Assembly (NCBI RefSeq): GCF_017347095.1
Contig: NZ_JADPRZ010000003.1
Coordinates: 186,001-250,000 of the forward strand
Length of the DNA stretch: 64,000 bases
Source of the DNA: Sporosarcina sp. E16_8
Lineage (GTDB): Bacteria > Bacillota > Bacilli > Bacillales_A > Planococcaceae
Direction: 5' to 3'
Under the pieces are notes generated by a model, which saw only the letters and a program-made list of their open reading frames with translations, was not told the DNA's origin and searched no databases. Made by a program: the position numbers and the translations under genes. This document shows, piece by piece, positions 36,305 through 46,188 of this stretch. The stretch's first letter is position 1. Each line of letters begins with the position of its first letter.

Positions 36305-39082
36305 CTATTCATTATAGCAATTTTCGAGTTCATTAACCATATGTTCGAGTGACACTTTTTTCACAGGCACATTTGGAAATGCCTCTAAGAAGCGCTGGCC
36401 ATACGACTTTGTTTCAATCCGCCTATCCAATATAATGAAAAAACCCTTATCTGAAGATGAACGAATGAGTCTGCCGAAACCTTGCCGTAATCGCATAACC
36501 GCTTCTGGTAAGGCGTACTCAGTGAATGGATTTAGCCCTGAAGCCGTCAGCTTAGCCGCTTTCGCCTTGTAAACCGGCTCTTCTGGAGATGAAAACGGCA
36601 ACCTGACGACGATAACTGCAGCCAACGCATCCCCAGGTACGTCTACACCTTCCCAAAAACTGTTCGTTCCAAATAGGACGGAATTTGTAAACTGCCTGAA
36701 AGACTTCAATAATCTTATCCGACTACCTGAACTGATTCCTTGCGCAAACAACGCATAATCCTCTAGCTGCTGACTTTCTGATATTAGGTCATAGGTTTTT
36801 CTAAGCATATCTTGTGAAGTAAACAAGACGAAGAGCCTACCACCAGTCGCCATGACTGTCTGGACGACTGCGTCTGTGACGGCCTCAATATAATCCGATT
36901 GACTGACTTGCTGGATGTCAGGCATATCGTTAACAATGAATACTTCCGCTCCCTCATAGAAATGGGCAGGCGCATCAAATGTTAATAGTGGTATTGAATC
37001 TGCGATACCTAGTTGTCTTGCAATGAAACGATCATTCTCTGGAATAGCAAGAGTCCCAGACGTCCACACAATACCCGTTTTTTCATCCTTAAGCCTGTCA
37101 ATGAACGCACGAATCAGTTTAGATCCATCTAGTGAACGTTTGATCACGGTTAGGCTTCCTGGAATACTCCGCATATCTTTTTCCATCCAAACCGTGTAGT
37201 CATCCGAATTATCATCTACAAAGACTTCAACCCATTCGCCCGCTTTTATGGTCATTTCACGGACCCAAAAATTCCATTCTGAAAGAATTGCCTGCTCATT
37301 CCCCGTCATATTGTCAACGTGAATTGCTAAACCACTTGTGAACGATTCAGCTTGACGAATATAATCCGACATCGCTTCAGCAACTTTTGAAAAATCAATT
37401 CTTCCATAGTTCAGTTCAGCTAACGAAAAAATGATCCTGTTTCCCTGTTGCTTCTTACGCTTTACAGGGTTAAATGCTGTCAAGTTAGCTACTGCGTAAT
37501 CAAACAATGTCAAAAACTTAACGAATGCTGAATCCAGCTGTGCTCTTCTGCGTAATTGATCTGTTCCGAATTGACTATTGAGCTGATCAACCTGATGCAA
37601 CAGTTGTCCTGTCGCATCAGATGCAATCTGCCCCATGACATACTTCCAATTCGTGTAGGAAAATACGGTTTCATTCATAAATGTTGCCGCTTGAACAAAT
37701 TGATGTGCCTCATCTACAATGAGCCCAGCGAGTGAATTGAAAATCTTTTGCTCTCTATTCATATCAGAAAGGAGCATTGAATGGTTTGTAATGATTAAAT
37801 TCGAATGGCCACATCTTTCGAGCAACTTGTAATGATAATCTGCGACTTGTTCATCATGTGCTAGCAAATTGGACCGCTTTCGAATTCGGTCAACAAACAG
37901 CTGTCCTCCACCTGATACATTCAGTTCCTCTAAATCACCTGACACGGTTTCCGTAAGCCAGACAAGGGTTTGCATGATGGCAAATGTTTCATCGTACGAC
38001 TCATCAGCAATTCGTAGCAGTTCCTCGAATTTACCAAGTGAAATGTATTGTTCTCTACCTTTCAATATGGTTGCCGTTACATCGAACCCAAGTATTATTC
38101 GTGCTTTACGTAGTTCTTCATCCATGATTTTATCAGCAAGATGATTGGTATATGTGCTAATGACCACAGGTTTTCCCGCCGCGATTGAATGAATAGCTGC
38201 CGGCAAGAGATAAGCCATGGTTTTCCCGATTCCAGTTGGCACTTCAGCAATAATTTCAGATTGTCCGGACATTGCTTGCCACACTGTATCCATAAATCCA
38301 AACTGCGATTCCCTTCGTTCGAAATCAGGATAGGCTTTTTTCAATTGAACTGTTTTCTCCTGATTGCCAACTGGATACGCGGGGTGGTCAAAGTGGTTAT
38401 CCCCCGTAATCGGCATGTTTCGATAGGGGATTCCGCGGAAAAACGAATAATTCGCGCTTGTTTTTTTCGTCCTTGCCATTTTTAGCGCCTCGTAGAAAAG
38501 TGTCGAAAGATCAGATTTCAACCGAAATGATCTACGGTGTAGAAGATTCAACGTATCCTCTGGTAATGTATGCAATTTAGCCATACAAATGAGAAACAGT
38601 TTTGCAGTCGCCTCTGCATCATCATCAGCACGATGAGCAGATCCCAGCGGTATCCCTAGCTCTTCAGTAATGTCTTGTAGCCTGTAACTTGGAGCGGATG
38701 GGATTATGATTTTAGACAATTCTACCGTGTCGATTTTCTTCCCTATCCACTTACCAACTCCGCATCTTGCAAACTCACTTTGGAGGAAAGACAAGTCGAA
38801 ATCAGTGTTATGTGCTATAAATACCGTCCCCTCCAATAGGTGGGCGACTTCTGCTGCGATTTCATCAAAAAATGGTGCATCTTTCACATCTTCTTCGGAA
38901 ATAGCCGTCAATTGACGGATGAAAGTTGGGATTTTTTGTCCTGGATTTACAAAGCGGACGTACTTTTCTCCAATTTCCCCATCTTTTATAAACACAATCG
39001 CGATTTGAATCATCCGATCCCCTTTAGCCGGTGAATGGCCGGTTGTTTCAAGATCGACGACTGCATACGTTTTGTTGTGCAT
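36305..39082 (-). CDS. dinG: DinG-family 3'-5' exonuclease with XPD-like helicase domain
   Basis: 925 residues. N-terminal DEDDh exonuclease (VDLETTGHSPAKGD, D10/E12; HNTDFDLSF; HRADDDAEAT) fused to an XPD-like module with Walker A EVPTGIGKT, Walker B IVDEAHQF and RLRQGFGRLIR. At the place of the Fe-S domain it reads GREQYISLGKFE, with no cysteine set, as reported for Staphylococcus DinG, which acts as a nuclease rather than helicase. ATG at 39082. Contrast YpvA in this window. Confidence 0.95.
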   Translation of the reverse strand: MHNKTYAVVDLETTGHSPAKGDRMIQIAIVFIKDGEIGEKYVRFVNPGQKIPTFIRQLTAISEEDVKDAPFFDEIAAEVAHLLEGTVFIAHNTDFDLSFLQSEFARCGVGKWIGKKIDTVELSKIIIPSAPSYRLQDITEELGIPLGSAHRADDDAEATAKLFLICMAKLHTLPEDTLNLLHRRSFRLKSDLSTLFYEALKMARTKKTSANYSFFRGIPYRNMPITGDNHFDHPAYPVGNQEKTVQLKKAYPDFERRESQFGFMDTVWQAMSGQSEIIAEVPTGIGKTMAYLLPAAIHSIAAGKPVVISTYTNHLADKIMDEELRKARIILGFDVTATILKGREQYISLGKFEELLRIADESYDETFAIMQTLVWLTETVSGDLEELNVSGGGQLFVDRIRKRSNLLAHDEQVADYHYKLLERCGHSNLIITNHSMLLSDMNREQKIFNSLAGLIVDEAHQFVQAATFMNETVFSYTNWKYVMGQIASDATGQLLHQVDQLNSQFGTDQLRRRAQLDSAFVKFLTLFDYAVANLTAFNPVKRKKQQGNRIIFSLAELNYGRIDFSKVAEAMSDYIRQAESFTSGLAIHVDNMTGNEQAILSEWNFWVREMTIKAGEWVEVFVDDNSDDYTVWMEKDMRSIPGSLTVIKRSLDGSKLIRAFIDRLKDEKTGIVWTSGTLAIPENDRFIARQLGIADSIPLLTFDAPAHFYEGAEVFIVNDMPDIQQVSQSDYIEAVTDAVVQTVMATGGRLFVLFTSQDMLRKTYDLISESQQLEDYALFAQGISSGSRIRLLKSFRQFTNSVLFGTNSFWEGVDVPGDALAAVIVVRLPFSSPEEPVYKAKAAKLTASGLNPFTEYALPEAVMRLRQGFGRLIRSSSDKGFFIILDRRIETKSYGQRFLEAFPNVPVKKVSLEHMVNELENCYNE

Positions 39083-39183
39083 TCAATCATCAACTTCCTG
39101 TTTAACATACTACTGCAAATTGTATCACATTCAGGCTTTAGAGTCGGTACAAAGCCTATATAGATTGGTAAAAAATTATAAAA

Positions 39184-39222
39184 GGCTCATTCGGAATCAT
39201 GCGTAGCGATTCAAAATGAGCC
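39184..39222 (-). terminator. Terminator of the pan operon
   Basis: GGCTCATTTTGAATC with GATTCCGAATGAGCC, nine-base loop, then TTTTATAATTTTTT on the minus strand, eight bases after panD. Confidence 0.92.
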
Positions 39223-39229
39223 CCTTAAA

Positions 39230-39610
39230 TTAAATAGTCATGCCTTGCTTTTCACGAATAACTTCTTTCACACCGTTTTTTTCATCCATGATAAGCACGG
39301 TTGGTTCATGCGTACGCGCTTCTTCATCCGTCAAATAGACGTAAGAGAGGATGATAATGATATCGCCACGCTGCACAAGACGCGCCGCCGCCCCATTGAC
39401 GCATATAACACCGCTCCCGCGTTCCCCTGCAATTATATACGTTTCAAAGCGTGAACCGTTGTTGTTATTAACTACGTGCACTTTCTCATTTGGCAACATA
39501 CCTGCCGCGTCGAGGAGATCAGCGTCAATCGTAATGCTGCCTACATAGTTTAAATCAGCCTCTGTTACAGTTGCACGGTGTAATTTACTGTTCATCATCA
39601 TTCTGAACAT
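39230..39610 (-). CDS. panD: Aspartate 1-decarboxylase
   Basis: Makes beta-alanine from aspartate for pantothenate. 126 residues; self-cleavage at Gly24-Ser25 (YVGSIT) generates the pyruvoyl cofactor. [15 protein letters not shown] and [14 protein letters not shown] are intact. I chose the ATG at 39610 ([13 protein letters not shown]) because it follows AAAGGATGG and matches family length. It overlaps the end of panC by 26 bases. Confidence 0.96.
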   Translation of the reverse strand: MFRMMMNSKLHRATVTEADLNYVGSITIDADLLDAAGMLPNEKVHVVNNNNGSRFETYIIAGERGSGVICVNGAAARLVQRGDIIIILSYVYLTDEEARTHEPTVLIMDEKNGVKEVIREKQGMTI

Positions 39611-40475
39611 GATAACCATCCTTTGTTGACATAATTGTATTATCTATTAACCTTGTTTTCCCGAATTTCACAGCGCATGCAAGAATCGCATCGTCTGAAG
39701 AACCATCGTATTCTGTAAGCGCTGGATAAGATAGCAGCGAAACATAATCCATTATACCCGAACTATTTCCCGTAATGAAAGCTGTGATTTCCCGTTCAAT
39801 TTCATCGGCCGAGACACCCTCATTAAACAACAAAACACCTTTTTTAAGTGCTTGCTTGATAACTGGCGCCTCCGCACGTTCCATCTCGGTAAGATTGACA
39901 TTTCTAGAACTCTTCGCAAGGCCATCTTGCTCGCGTACAATAGGAACCCGCTCAATTGACGTTCTCAAGTTATAGTCACGAACAAATGTCTCAATAATCG
40001 CCAGTTGCTGCGCGTCTTTCATACCAAAATACGAACGGTCTGGGTCAACGATATTAAATAGTTTCAAGACAACTTTCAGAACACCATCAAAATGACCGGG
40101 ACGAGATGCTCCGCAAAGCACTTTTGACTGAGGCCCTGGCAAGATGCGGATGCCACCGTCTTGCGGGTACATTTCTTCCGGCGACGGCATGAACAAAATG
40201 TCGACCCCTGCCTCATTAGCCAGACTTGCATCACGTTCTGTATCACGCGGATAGGCTTCAAAATCTTCTCCAGGACCGAATTGTGCAGGATTGACAAAAA
40301 TGCTCATAACAACGATATCATTGTGCTCTCTTGCCTGCTTCACAAGCGTCAGATGACCTTCATGTAAAAACCCCATCGTTGGCACGAAACCGACTGTACG
40401 ACCTTCGCGTTTAGTACGGTCAATCATACCTTGTAGCGTCTCAATCGAGTGAACGACCGCCATTTCAATTGCCAT
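39585..40475 (-). CDS. panC: Pantothenate synthetase
   Basis: Joins pantoate and beta-alanine using ATP. 296 residues with [17 protein letters not shown] (HxGH-type motif), [22 protein letters not shown] and [13 protein letters not shown] slightly long tail of about 10 residues runs into panD. ATG at 40475, overlapping panB by 11 bases. Middle gene of panB-panC-panD. Confidence 0.97.
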   Translation of the reverse strand: MAIEMAVVHSIETLQGMIDRTKREGRTVGFVPTMGFLHEGHLTLVKQAREHNDIVVMSIFVNPAQFGPGEDFEAYPRDTERDASLANEAGVDILFMPSPEEMYPQDGGIRILPGPQSKVLCGASRPGHFDGVLKVVLKLFNIVDPDRSYFGMKDAQQLAIIETFVRDYNLRTSIERVPIVREQDGLAKSSRNVNLTEMERAEAPVIKQALKKGVLLFNEGVSADEIEREITAFITGNSSGIMDYVSLLSYPALTEYDGSSDDAILACAVKFGKTRLIDNTIMSTKDGYHVQNDDEQ

Positions 40476-41310
40476 CCGTTTTGCCTCCGTATAACGCCGT
40501 TAATTCTTCCTCTTTCATGGTAAAACGATGACGTTCTGCTGGGAATGAACCATCTTTCACTGACGCCACATATTTTTTTAAGCCTTCATGGATAACTGTT
40601 CCGACATCCGCGAACGCCTCAACAAATTTCGGAACGTGATGACTGCCATACTTCACAGTGTCGTGGTAAACAAGCACTTGACCGTCCGTCTCTGCTCCTG
40701 CACCAATACCAATAATCGGTATCGATACTGAGGCAGCGACCTGTTCCCCGAGCTGATAAGGAATACATTCCAAGACAATCATAAATGCTCCAGCAGCTTC
40801 ACATGCACGTGCATCATCAATAAGTTGCTGAGCTGCTTCAGCCGTCTTCCCTTGTACTTTATAACCGCCTGCAACGGATGCAGACTGAGGCAATAGACCA
40901 AGATGTGCCACAATCGGAATTCCCGTTCCAGTTAGCAGACGAATCGTATCGACCACATTCCCTGCTCCTTCAAGCTTTAATGCATTAGCACCTGTTTGTT
41001 GAAAAATACGGACAGCATCAGTTAACGTTCTGTCTACGCTGCCATGATAAGAGCCGAACGGCATATCAACAACAAGAAACGTCTCCTTCGCCCCTCTTCT
41101 AGTCGCGCTACCATGATGAATCATGTCATCCGTCGTAACCGCGATTGTCGAATCATAGCCAAGAACGACCATGCCGAGTGAGTCTCCAACGAGAATAATA
41201 TCGACTCCCGCCTCTTCTGCAAGTTTTGCAGACGGATAATCATAAGCCGTCAGCATAACAATCTTCTCGTTGGCCTTTTTCATTTTGATAAAATCAACTG
41301 TGCTTTTCAT
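40465..41310 (-). CDS. panB: 3-methyl-2-oxobutanoate hydroxymethyltransferase
   Basis: First committed step to pantoate. 281 residues: a TIM-barrel with [37 protein letters not shown] (catalytic Glu) and [18 protein letters not shown] chose the ATG at 41310 after GAGAGGGG; the open frame extends upstream through the leader hairpin but shows no site. A terminator hairpin stands between this gene and birA. Confidence 0.97.
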   Translation of the reverse strand: MKSTVDFIKMKKANEKIVMLTAYDYPSAKLAEEAGVDIILVGDSLGMVVLGYDSTIAVTTDDMIHHGSATRRGAKETFLVVDMPFGSYHGSVDRTLTDAVRIFQQTGANALKLEGAGNVVDTIRLLTGTGIPIVAHLGLLPQSASVAGGYKVQGKTAEAAQQLIDDARACEAAGAFMIVLECIPYQLGEQVAASVSIPIIGIGAGAETDGQVLVYHDTVKYGSHHVPKFVEAFADVGTVIHEGLKKYVASVKDGSFPAERHRFTMKEEELTALYGGKTDGN

Positions 41311-41344
41311 TTTATTATTCCCCTCTCTTTTGAGAAGAAACCGG

Positions 41345-41386
41345 ATATAAAAACCCTTCTGCGCCAAAAAAATGGACAGAAGGGTT
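41345..41386 (-). terminator. Terminator or attenuator in the panB leader
   Basis: AACCCTTCTG with CAGAAGGGTT, 15-base loop, then TTTTTAT on the minus strand, ending 35 bases before the panB ATG. Either the birA operon terminator or, if the panB promoter lies upstream of it, an attenuator. Confidence 0.8.
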
Positions 41387-41551
41387 GTATCATCTTGTGA
41401 TGGTTTCCTCCGTCCCTGTCTTTTAGTAAAGATCAAGGCAGATCATATTGAATTTTAAGTTTACCTAAGTTTCTAACAGGTGCAGTTCACACTAGATACC
41501 GCCCTTCGAAACTACTATAACAAATTGAAAGTTACATGTATAGCGATAAAG

Positions 41552-41603
41552 TTAATCTTCAATCAGAGGGGGGTTTCTTCATCCCTCACAGATTGAAGAT
41601 TAA
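41552..41603 (-). repeat. Perfect 13-base inverted repeat after birA
   Basis: TTAATCTTCAATC and GATTGAAGATTAA with an inner GAGGG/CCCTC pair, 20 bases past the birA stop. The following bases (CTTTATCG) do not make a T-run, so it is a stable 3' hairpin or an operator rather than a canonical terminator. Confidence 0.65.
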
Positions 41604-41623
41604 CCATTCGGGCTTTTACGGGA

Positions 41624-42607
41624 TCAATTTGAAAGTTCGATGTCTGCCGAATAGATGCCTCGGATTGTTCCGTCATCAAGCTTAAGCTCCAGTACACCTT
41701 CTTCAGAAATACCGAGCGCTGTCCCCACAATTGTTTCATTGAGCAAAACTGCCCGAATACGCTTCCCAGTCGTATTGGAGTAGCCTTCCCATAGCATCTT
41801 GATTGGACCAAAACCATGTTTTACATAGAGGTCAGTATATATTTCGAGAAATCCAAGCGTTTTTGCAATCAATTGTGAACGATCGATATGCTCCCCCGTT
41901 AACATTTTAAGTGATGTAGCTATGCCATGCAGTTCCTTTGGAAAATCTGATTCGTCCTGATTAACATTCATGCCAATTCCTAGAATGACTGCCTTTACTT
42001 GATCAGGGTCTGCTTGAAGCTCCGTTAAAATCCCTGTCACTTTTTTTCCTTTAACCAGGATGTCATTCGGCCATTTTATATCAGGATCGATTCCTGTCAT
42101 TTCTTGAATGGCACGTGTTACGGCGACCGCTGCAACTAACGTCATCTGTGGAGCTTGTTGCGGCGTTAGTGTTGGACGTGTAATAACGCTCATCCAAATC
42201 CCTTTACCCGCTGTAGAGCTCCATGGACGCGCCATACGACCTCTTCCAGCAGTTTGTTCTTCTGCTATAACAACAGTTCCATCTGCCGCGCCGTTTTGTT
42301 CTTCATCATGCGCGATGAACTGCGTAGACTTACACGTTTCGAAATAATGGATGTGCCGCCCATAATTTTTTGTCGTTAAATATTTCTGTACATTTGCTTC
42401 GTTCACCCGGTCTGGTGATTCGATGAGATAATACCCCTTTTTTCGGATCGTCCCAATCACGTAGCCATCTTTTTCGAGTTCTTTTACATATTTCCAAATG
42501 GCAGTTCTTGATAACCCGAATTGATCAGCAATTTCTTGTCCTGAGACGGGTTCGCCTTCTGCTTCGAACAGTCTTTTCAATAATTCATTTTTCACGATTG
42601 AATTCAT
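41624..42607 (-). CDS. birA: Biotin--protein ligase / biotin operon repressor BirA
   Basis: 327 residues. N-terminal winged helix (SGQEIADQFGLSRTAIWKYVKELEKDGY) for operator binding, then the ligase domain with biotinyl-AMP loop GRGRMARPW, KWPNDILVKGKKVTGIL and a C-terminal SH3-like part. Attaches biotin to acetyl-CoA or pyruvate carboxylase and represses biotin genes. Overlaps cca by 23 bases; ATG 42607 has AAAGGA about 11 bases upstream. Confidence 0.95.
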   Translation of the reverse strand: MNSIVKNELLKRLFEAEGEPVSGQEIADQFGLSRTAIWKYVKELEKDGYVIGTIRKKGYYLIESPDRVNEANVQKYLTTKNYGRHIHYFETCKSTQFIAHDEEQNGAADGTVVIAEEQTAGRGRMARPWSSTAGKGIWMSVITRPTLTPQQAPQMTLVAAVAVTRAIQEMTGIDPDIKWPNDILVKGKKVTGILTELQADPDQVKAVILGIGMNVNQDESDFPKELHGIATSLKMLTGEHIDRSQLIAKTLGFLEIYTDLYVKHGFGPIKMLWEGYSNTTGKRIRAVLLNETIVGTALGISEEGVLELKLDDGTIRGIYSADIELSN

Positions 42608-43775
42608 ATAGAAACCAGTCCTTTATGTCGTTTGGATCGTTTTTACATGTCCCATGCAGGACAGCTTTTCCGATTTCCCCTAGCCATTCACCGATCCATC
42701 TGCCGCCCTTTTGACTCGTCCACTCCATCAGTTTTTTCCCGTCCACAGATAAATCTGCTAAGGACTGAATCGGTAGTGATTGTTTTATTTGTTTAATTTC
42801 TGTGGACGACATTGCTTCTCCAATATTGTGAATTGATTGGAATATCTTTTCTGTTGTAATTAAAGCAGCCAGATCGTAGTTATAATAATCATCAAGTGTA
42901 AATTGACGGTTCATTCGATTTGCGTACGCATCTTTTACGGTTGATAGAAATGTTCTTTCGACGTTCGACAATTTATACGCCCTAGCAACATCCGACGATG
43001 AAAAGTTGCCTGCAATCATAAAACAAGCCCAACCTTCCACCGCTGATTCGAATGGCACAGTCCGGTTGAGTTTTTCGATGTCTGTTGGAAAAAGAGGCAG
43101 ATGTAAATTTAGTCCTGTATTTTGTATGCTGCAGAACGCTTTCGCGGGATTATCTCCTGCAAATAATTTATCCATTTCAGCTTTTAGTCGTTCTACGGAT
43201 ATGTAACGAATTTGCTCAGCATTATCACGAATCGCTTTAAATGTCTGTTCCTCTATATCAAAGCCAAGGACAGCCGTAAAACGGATAGCTCTGAACATTC
43301 TGAGAGCATCTTCGTTAAACCGATCTGCTGCATTACCTACAGCCCTAATGATTCGATCAGCCATATCCGCTTTACCACCGAACAAATCGATTAGCTCACC
43401 ATCTTTTGTCATGGCAAGCGCATTTATCGTGAAATCTCGTCGCCGCAAATCTTCCTCTAAGGATTTGACGAAACGCACTTCATCCGGTCGACGATGATCT
43501 GTATACGTTCCCTCCGTTCGGTAAGTAGTCACTTCAATCGGTTCACCATCCTTCAACACAAGGACAGTACCATGTGCTGTACCAATATCCACAGTTATAG
43601 GAAATACTACTTTTACTTCTTCAGGTTCCGCAGAAGTTGCAATGTCGATATCCGTCGCCATTTTCCCTAATAGGTAATCTCGTACCGCACCTCCGACAAA
43701 AACAGCTTCATATCCCGCATTTTCAAGGGTACGGATAACTTCGCGGCTCGGCGCAGTTCCGAATGATGTCTTCAT
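42585..43775 (-). CDS. cca: CCA-adding tRNA nucleotidyltransferase
   Basis: Adds or repairs the 3' CCA of tRNA. 396 residues, class II. Head domain: FVGGAVRDYLLG, then DIDIAT with the catalytic carboxylates, RRDFTINALA and NEDALRMFRAIRF; a helical body and tail follow. Overlaps bshA by four bases (ATGA). Operon bshA-cca-birA. Confidence 0.96.
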   Translation of the reverse strand: MKTSFGTAPSREVIRTLENAGYEAVFVGGAVRDYLLGKMATDIDIATSAEPEEVKVVFPITVDIGTAHGTVLVLKDGEPIEVTTYRTEGTYTDHRRPDEVRFVKSLEEDLRRRDFTINALAMTKDGELIDLFGGKADMADRIIRAVGNAADRFNEDALRMFRAIRFTAVLGFDIEEQTFKAIRDNAEQIRYISVERLKAEMDKLFAGDNPAKAFCSIQNTGLNLHLPLFPTDIEKLNRTVPFESAVEGWACFMIAGNFSSSDVARAYKLSNVERTFLSTVKDAYANRMNRQFTLDDYYNYDLAALITTEKIFQSIHNIGEAMSSTEIKQIKQSLPIQSLADLSVDGKKLMEWTSQKGGRWIGEWLGEIGKAVLHGTCKNDPNDIKDWFLYEFNREK

Positions 43776-44905
43776 TTATTGCCCGCCACTTCATAATAAA
43801 GTTTTTCATATTGATCAACGATTGTTGATGAATGAAACTTGTCTGCCGCAGTTGCCAGACCATTTTCGCTGAATGTAGCATGTAAGCAATCGTCGTTTAG
43901 TAATAGCAAGGCTTTTTCCGTTGCCGCATTTACGTCACCAACTTGGACAAGAAAACCATTGACACCATCTTCAATCACTTCCGGAATTCCACCGACATCT
44001 GTCGCAACCGAAGGTAATCCGCAAGCGAGCGCTTCCAGTAAAACAAGGCCAAACGCCTCTTTTTCTGACAAATGAAACATGACATCGCTGATGGCCAGAA
44101 GTTCAGGTAGGTCGTCCCGTTTTCCAGTAAAAATAACTTGGTCCTGCAAACCTAATTCATTAACAAGCGCTTCCATTTCCATTTTTTCAGGCCCATCCCC
44201 GACAAGAAGTAGTATTGCATCGACTTCTTTCAATACGCCTCTGAAACTTTCAATAATATCAGGAATTCGTTTCACTTTCCTGAAATTCGAAATATGAATA
44301 ATCACTTTTTCATTCGGCTCAATTCCAAAATCACTTTTCAGTGTTCCGGGATCGACCGGACGGTATTTATTTTCATCTATGAAATTATAAATAGTTACTA
44401 GGTCTTTTTTCGGTTCAATCAATTCCAACGTCTCGAGCCGAAGCGATTCGGACACAGCTGTCGTAATCGTAGATTTATCGATTCCATAACGCACTGTGTT
44501 ACGCAACCCCGGATCATGTCCAAGAATAGTTACATCTGTTCCATGTAACGTCGTGATGACGCCAATCGTGGAATTAGCCATGTCTTTACCAAGTGCCGCC
44601 GACACCGCGTGAGGTACAGCATAATGGACATGAAGAAGATCGAGTTTTTCTGTTTCAATCACTTCCGCAATACGGTTGGCAAGGGCAATATCATAAGGCG
44701 GATATTTAAACACCGCGTAGCCATCGATTTTCACTTCATGGAATTGTATGTTTGGGTGTGCGTCCAGAAACCTGAACGGCTTACTCGATGTAATGTAATG
44801 CATCTCATGGCCCTTATCTGCCATCATTTTTCCAAGTTCGGTTGCTACTACTCCGGAGCCTCCGAGTGATGGGTAGCAAATTACACCGACTTTCAATTTT
44901 TCCAA
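43772..44905 (-). CDS. bshA: N-acetyl-alpha-D-glucosaminyl L-malate synthase (bacillithiol)
   Basis: First step of bacillithiol synthesis: transfers GlcNAc from UDP-GlcNAc to malate. 377-residue GT4 glycosyltransferase with GVICYPSLGGSGVVATELG at the start, HVHYAVPHA, HISNFRKVKR and the EAFGLVLLEALACG donor motif. In Bacillus the next upstream genes are bshB1 (deacetylase) and mgsA; here only 41 bases separate bshA from dapB, so the deacetylase must be encoded elsewhere if the pathway is complete. Confidence 0.95.
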   Translation of the reverse strand: MEKLKVGVICYPSLGGSGVVATELGKMMADKGHEMHYITSSKPFRFLDAHPNIQFHEVKIDGYAVFKYPPYDIALANRIAEVIETEKLDLLHVHYAVPHAVSAALGKDMANSTIGVITTLHGTDVTILGHDPGLRNTVRYGIDKSTITTAVSESLRLETLELIEPKKDLVTIYNFIDENKYRPVDPGTLKSDFGIEPNEKVIIHISNFRKVKRIPDIIESFRGVLKEVDAILLLVGDGPEKMEMEALVNELGLQDQVIFTGKRDDLPELLAISDVMFHLSEKEAFGLVLLEALACGLPSVATDVGGIPEVIEDGVNGFLVQVGDVNAATEKALLLLNDDCLHATFSENGLATAADKFHSSTIVDQYEKLYYEVAGNK

Positions 44906-44946
44906 TCACAAGACCCCTCTCGATTTACAGTAATAAGTTTCCAATA

Positions 44947-45747
44947 TTAATCAATGATATTTTCAAGTCCGTAAACAAGGTCTTGCCTCTCCATGACATT
45001 GTGTATTGCCATGAGAATTCCTGGCGCAAATGATTTTCGATCGAAGGAATCATGGCGAATACTTAACAATTCACCTTCACCGCCAAGAAGCACTTGCTGA
45101 TGTGCAAGTAGACCCGGCAATCGGATGCTATGTATTTTCATACCTTCGAAATCCGCTCCACGTGCACCTGCTTGATGTTCTTTTTCATCTGGATGTCCTT
45201 GTTTATGTGAGTCCCTGACCTCGCTAATCATTTCAACTGTTTTTACAGCCGTTCCTGACGGAGCATCTACTTTGTTATCATGATGCATTTCCAGTATTTC
45301 AATATCACCTAAGTAACGCGCTGCAATGGCCGAAAACTTCATCATCAATACCGCTCCGATTGAGAAGTTAGGTGCAATGATACCGCCAATCTGGTTTTTA
45401 GCTGCTAAATCTGTTAAAAGTGCAATATTATCCTTAGAAAGCCCAGATGTTCCTACGACAGGTCGGATTCCAAGTGTGATGGCATCATGTACATTTTTGA
45501 AAACGGCATCTGGATCTGTGACGTCAAGAAGTACATCTGGCTTGTTGGCGGCAGCCAACCTTTCTAAGGATGTATAAATCGGAATTCCGGCTGGATTGTC
45601 ATTTACTTCAGTTCCGTGTAAATACTGCCCTTCATACTTATAATCGAGAACAGCAACCATTTCCATATTTGGGGCTTTCATAATTGCAGTTAACGCCGCG
45701 CTCCCCAATCGGCCACGTGCTCCTGCAATTGCAACTTTTATCGTCAT
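44947..45747 (-). CDS. dapB: 4-hydroxy-tetrahydrodipicolinate reductase
   Basis: Second reaction of the diaminopimelate/lysine branch, also needed for dipicolinate. 266 residues: NAD(P) loop VAIAGARGRLGS, VGTSGLS, IAPNFSIGA, catalytic EMHHDNKVDAPSGTA. ATG at 45747 overlaps the mazG-like gene by four bases. Confidence 0.97.
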   Translation of the reverse strand: MTIKVAIAGARGRLGSAALTAIMKAPNMEMVAVLDYKYEGQYLHGTEVNDNPAGIPIYTSLERLAAANKPDVLLDVTDPDAVFKNVHDAITLGIRPVVGTSGLSKDNIALLTDLAAKNQIGGIIAPNFSIGAVLMMKFSAIAARYLGDIEILEMHHDNKVDAPSGTAVKTVEMISEVRDSHKQGHPDEKEHQAGARGADFEGMKIHSIRLPGLLAHQQVLLGGEGELLSIRHDSFDRKSFAPGILMAIHNVMERQDLVYGLENIID

Positions 45748-46082
45748 ATCATTTCCTCCTTTTTTGTCCAGCGGTCAGCATCGCGTTCCTTGAATTTATC
45801 AAGAACGGTTAAAAGTGCCTTTTCCAAACTAATTCCCTGTGAATTGGCGAAACACACAAGAACAAATAGCAGATCTCCTGTTTCTTCTTCCAGTGATTTT
45901 ATCGCTTCGCTCGATTTCTTCTTTTTCATGCCATATACATGCTGTACTTCTCTCGACAATTCTCCAAGCTCTTCAGTCAACCTGGCAATCAGTTCCATCG
46001 GGGGGAAGTAACCTTCTATAAAACTATTTATGTACAAATCTACTTCTTGTTGTAGCTTTTCCATCGTCTGCGATTGCTCCAT
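45744..46082 (-). CDS. ypjD: MazG-like nucleotide pyrophosphohydrolase (YpjD)
   Basis: 112 residues of the MazG superfamily, hydrolysing (d)NTPs to monophosphates. Metal-binding pattern ELGELSREV ... EEETGDLLFVLVCF is intact. I chose the ATG at 46082, nine bases after AAAGGGAG; the TTG three codons earlier abuts the site. First gene before dapB, 106 bases from the divergent YitT gene. Confidence 0.9.
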   Translation of the reverse strand: MEQSQTMEKLQQEVDLYINSFIEGYFPPMELIARLTEELGELSREVQHVYGMKKKKSSEAIKSLEEETGDLLFVLVCFANSQGISLEKALLTVLDKFKERDADRWTKKEEMI

Positions 46083-46188
46083 TTGTGTCAACTCCCTTTA
46101 CCATCGTATAAATTAATAACACTATTGTCAAAATAAATATTATAGCTGATAATAGTTCTATTGCTCTAAAAAGAAAGGTGTGCGCTAC

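Larger units (their letters stand above)
41311..41623. other. Interval between birA and panB
   Basis: 313 bases. From the birA side: a perfect 13-base palindrome, an AT-rich stretch with a TATAGT (41515-41520, minus) that could be a -10, about 120 bases of unassigned leader, and then an intrinsic terminator 35 bases before the panB start. Confidence 0.5.
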
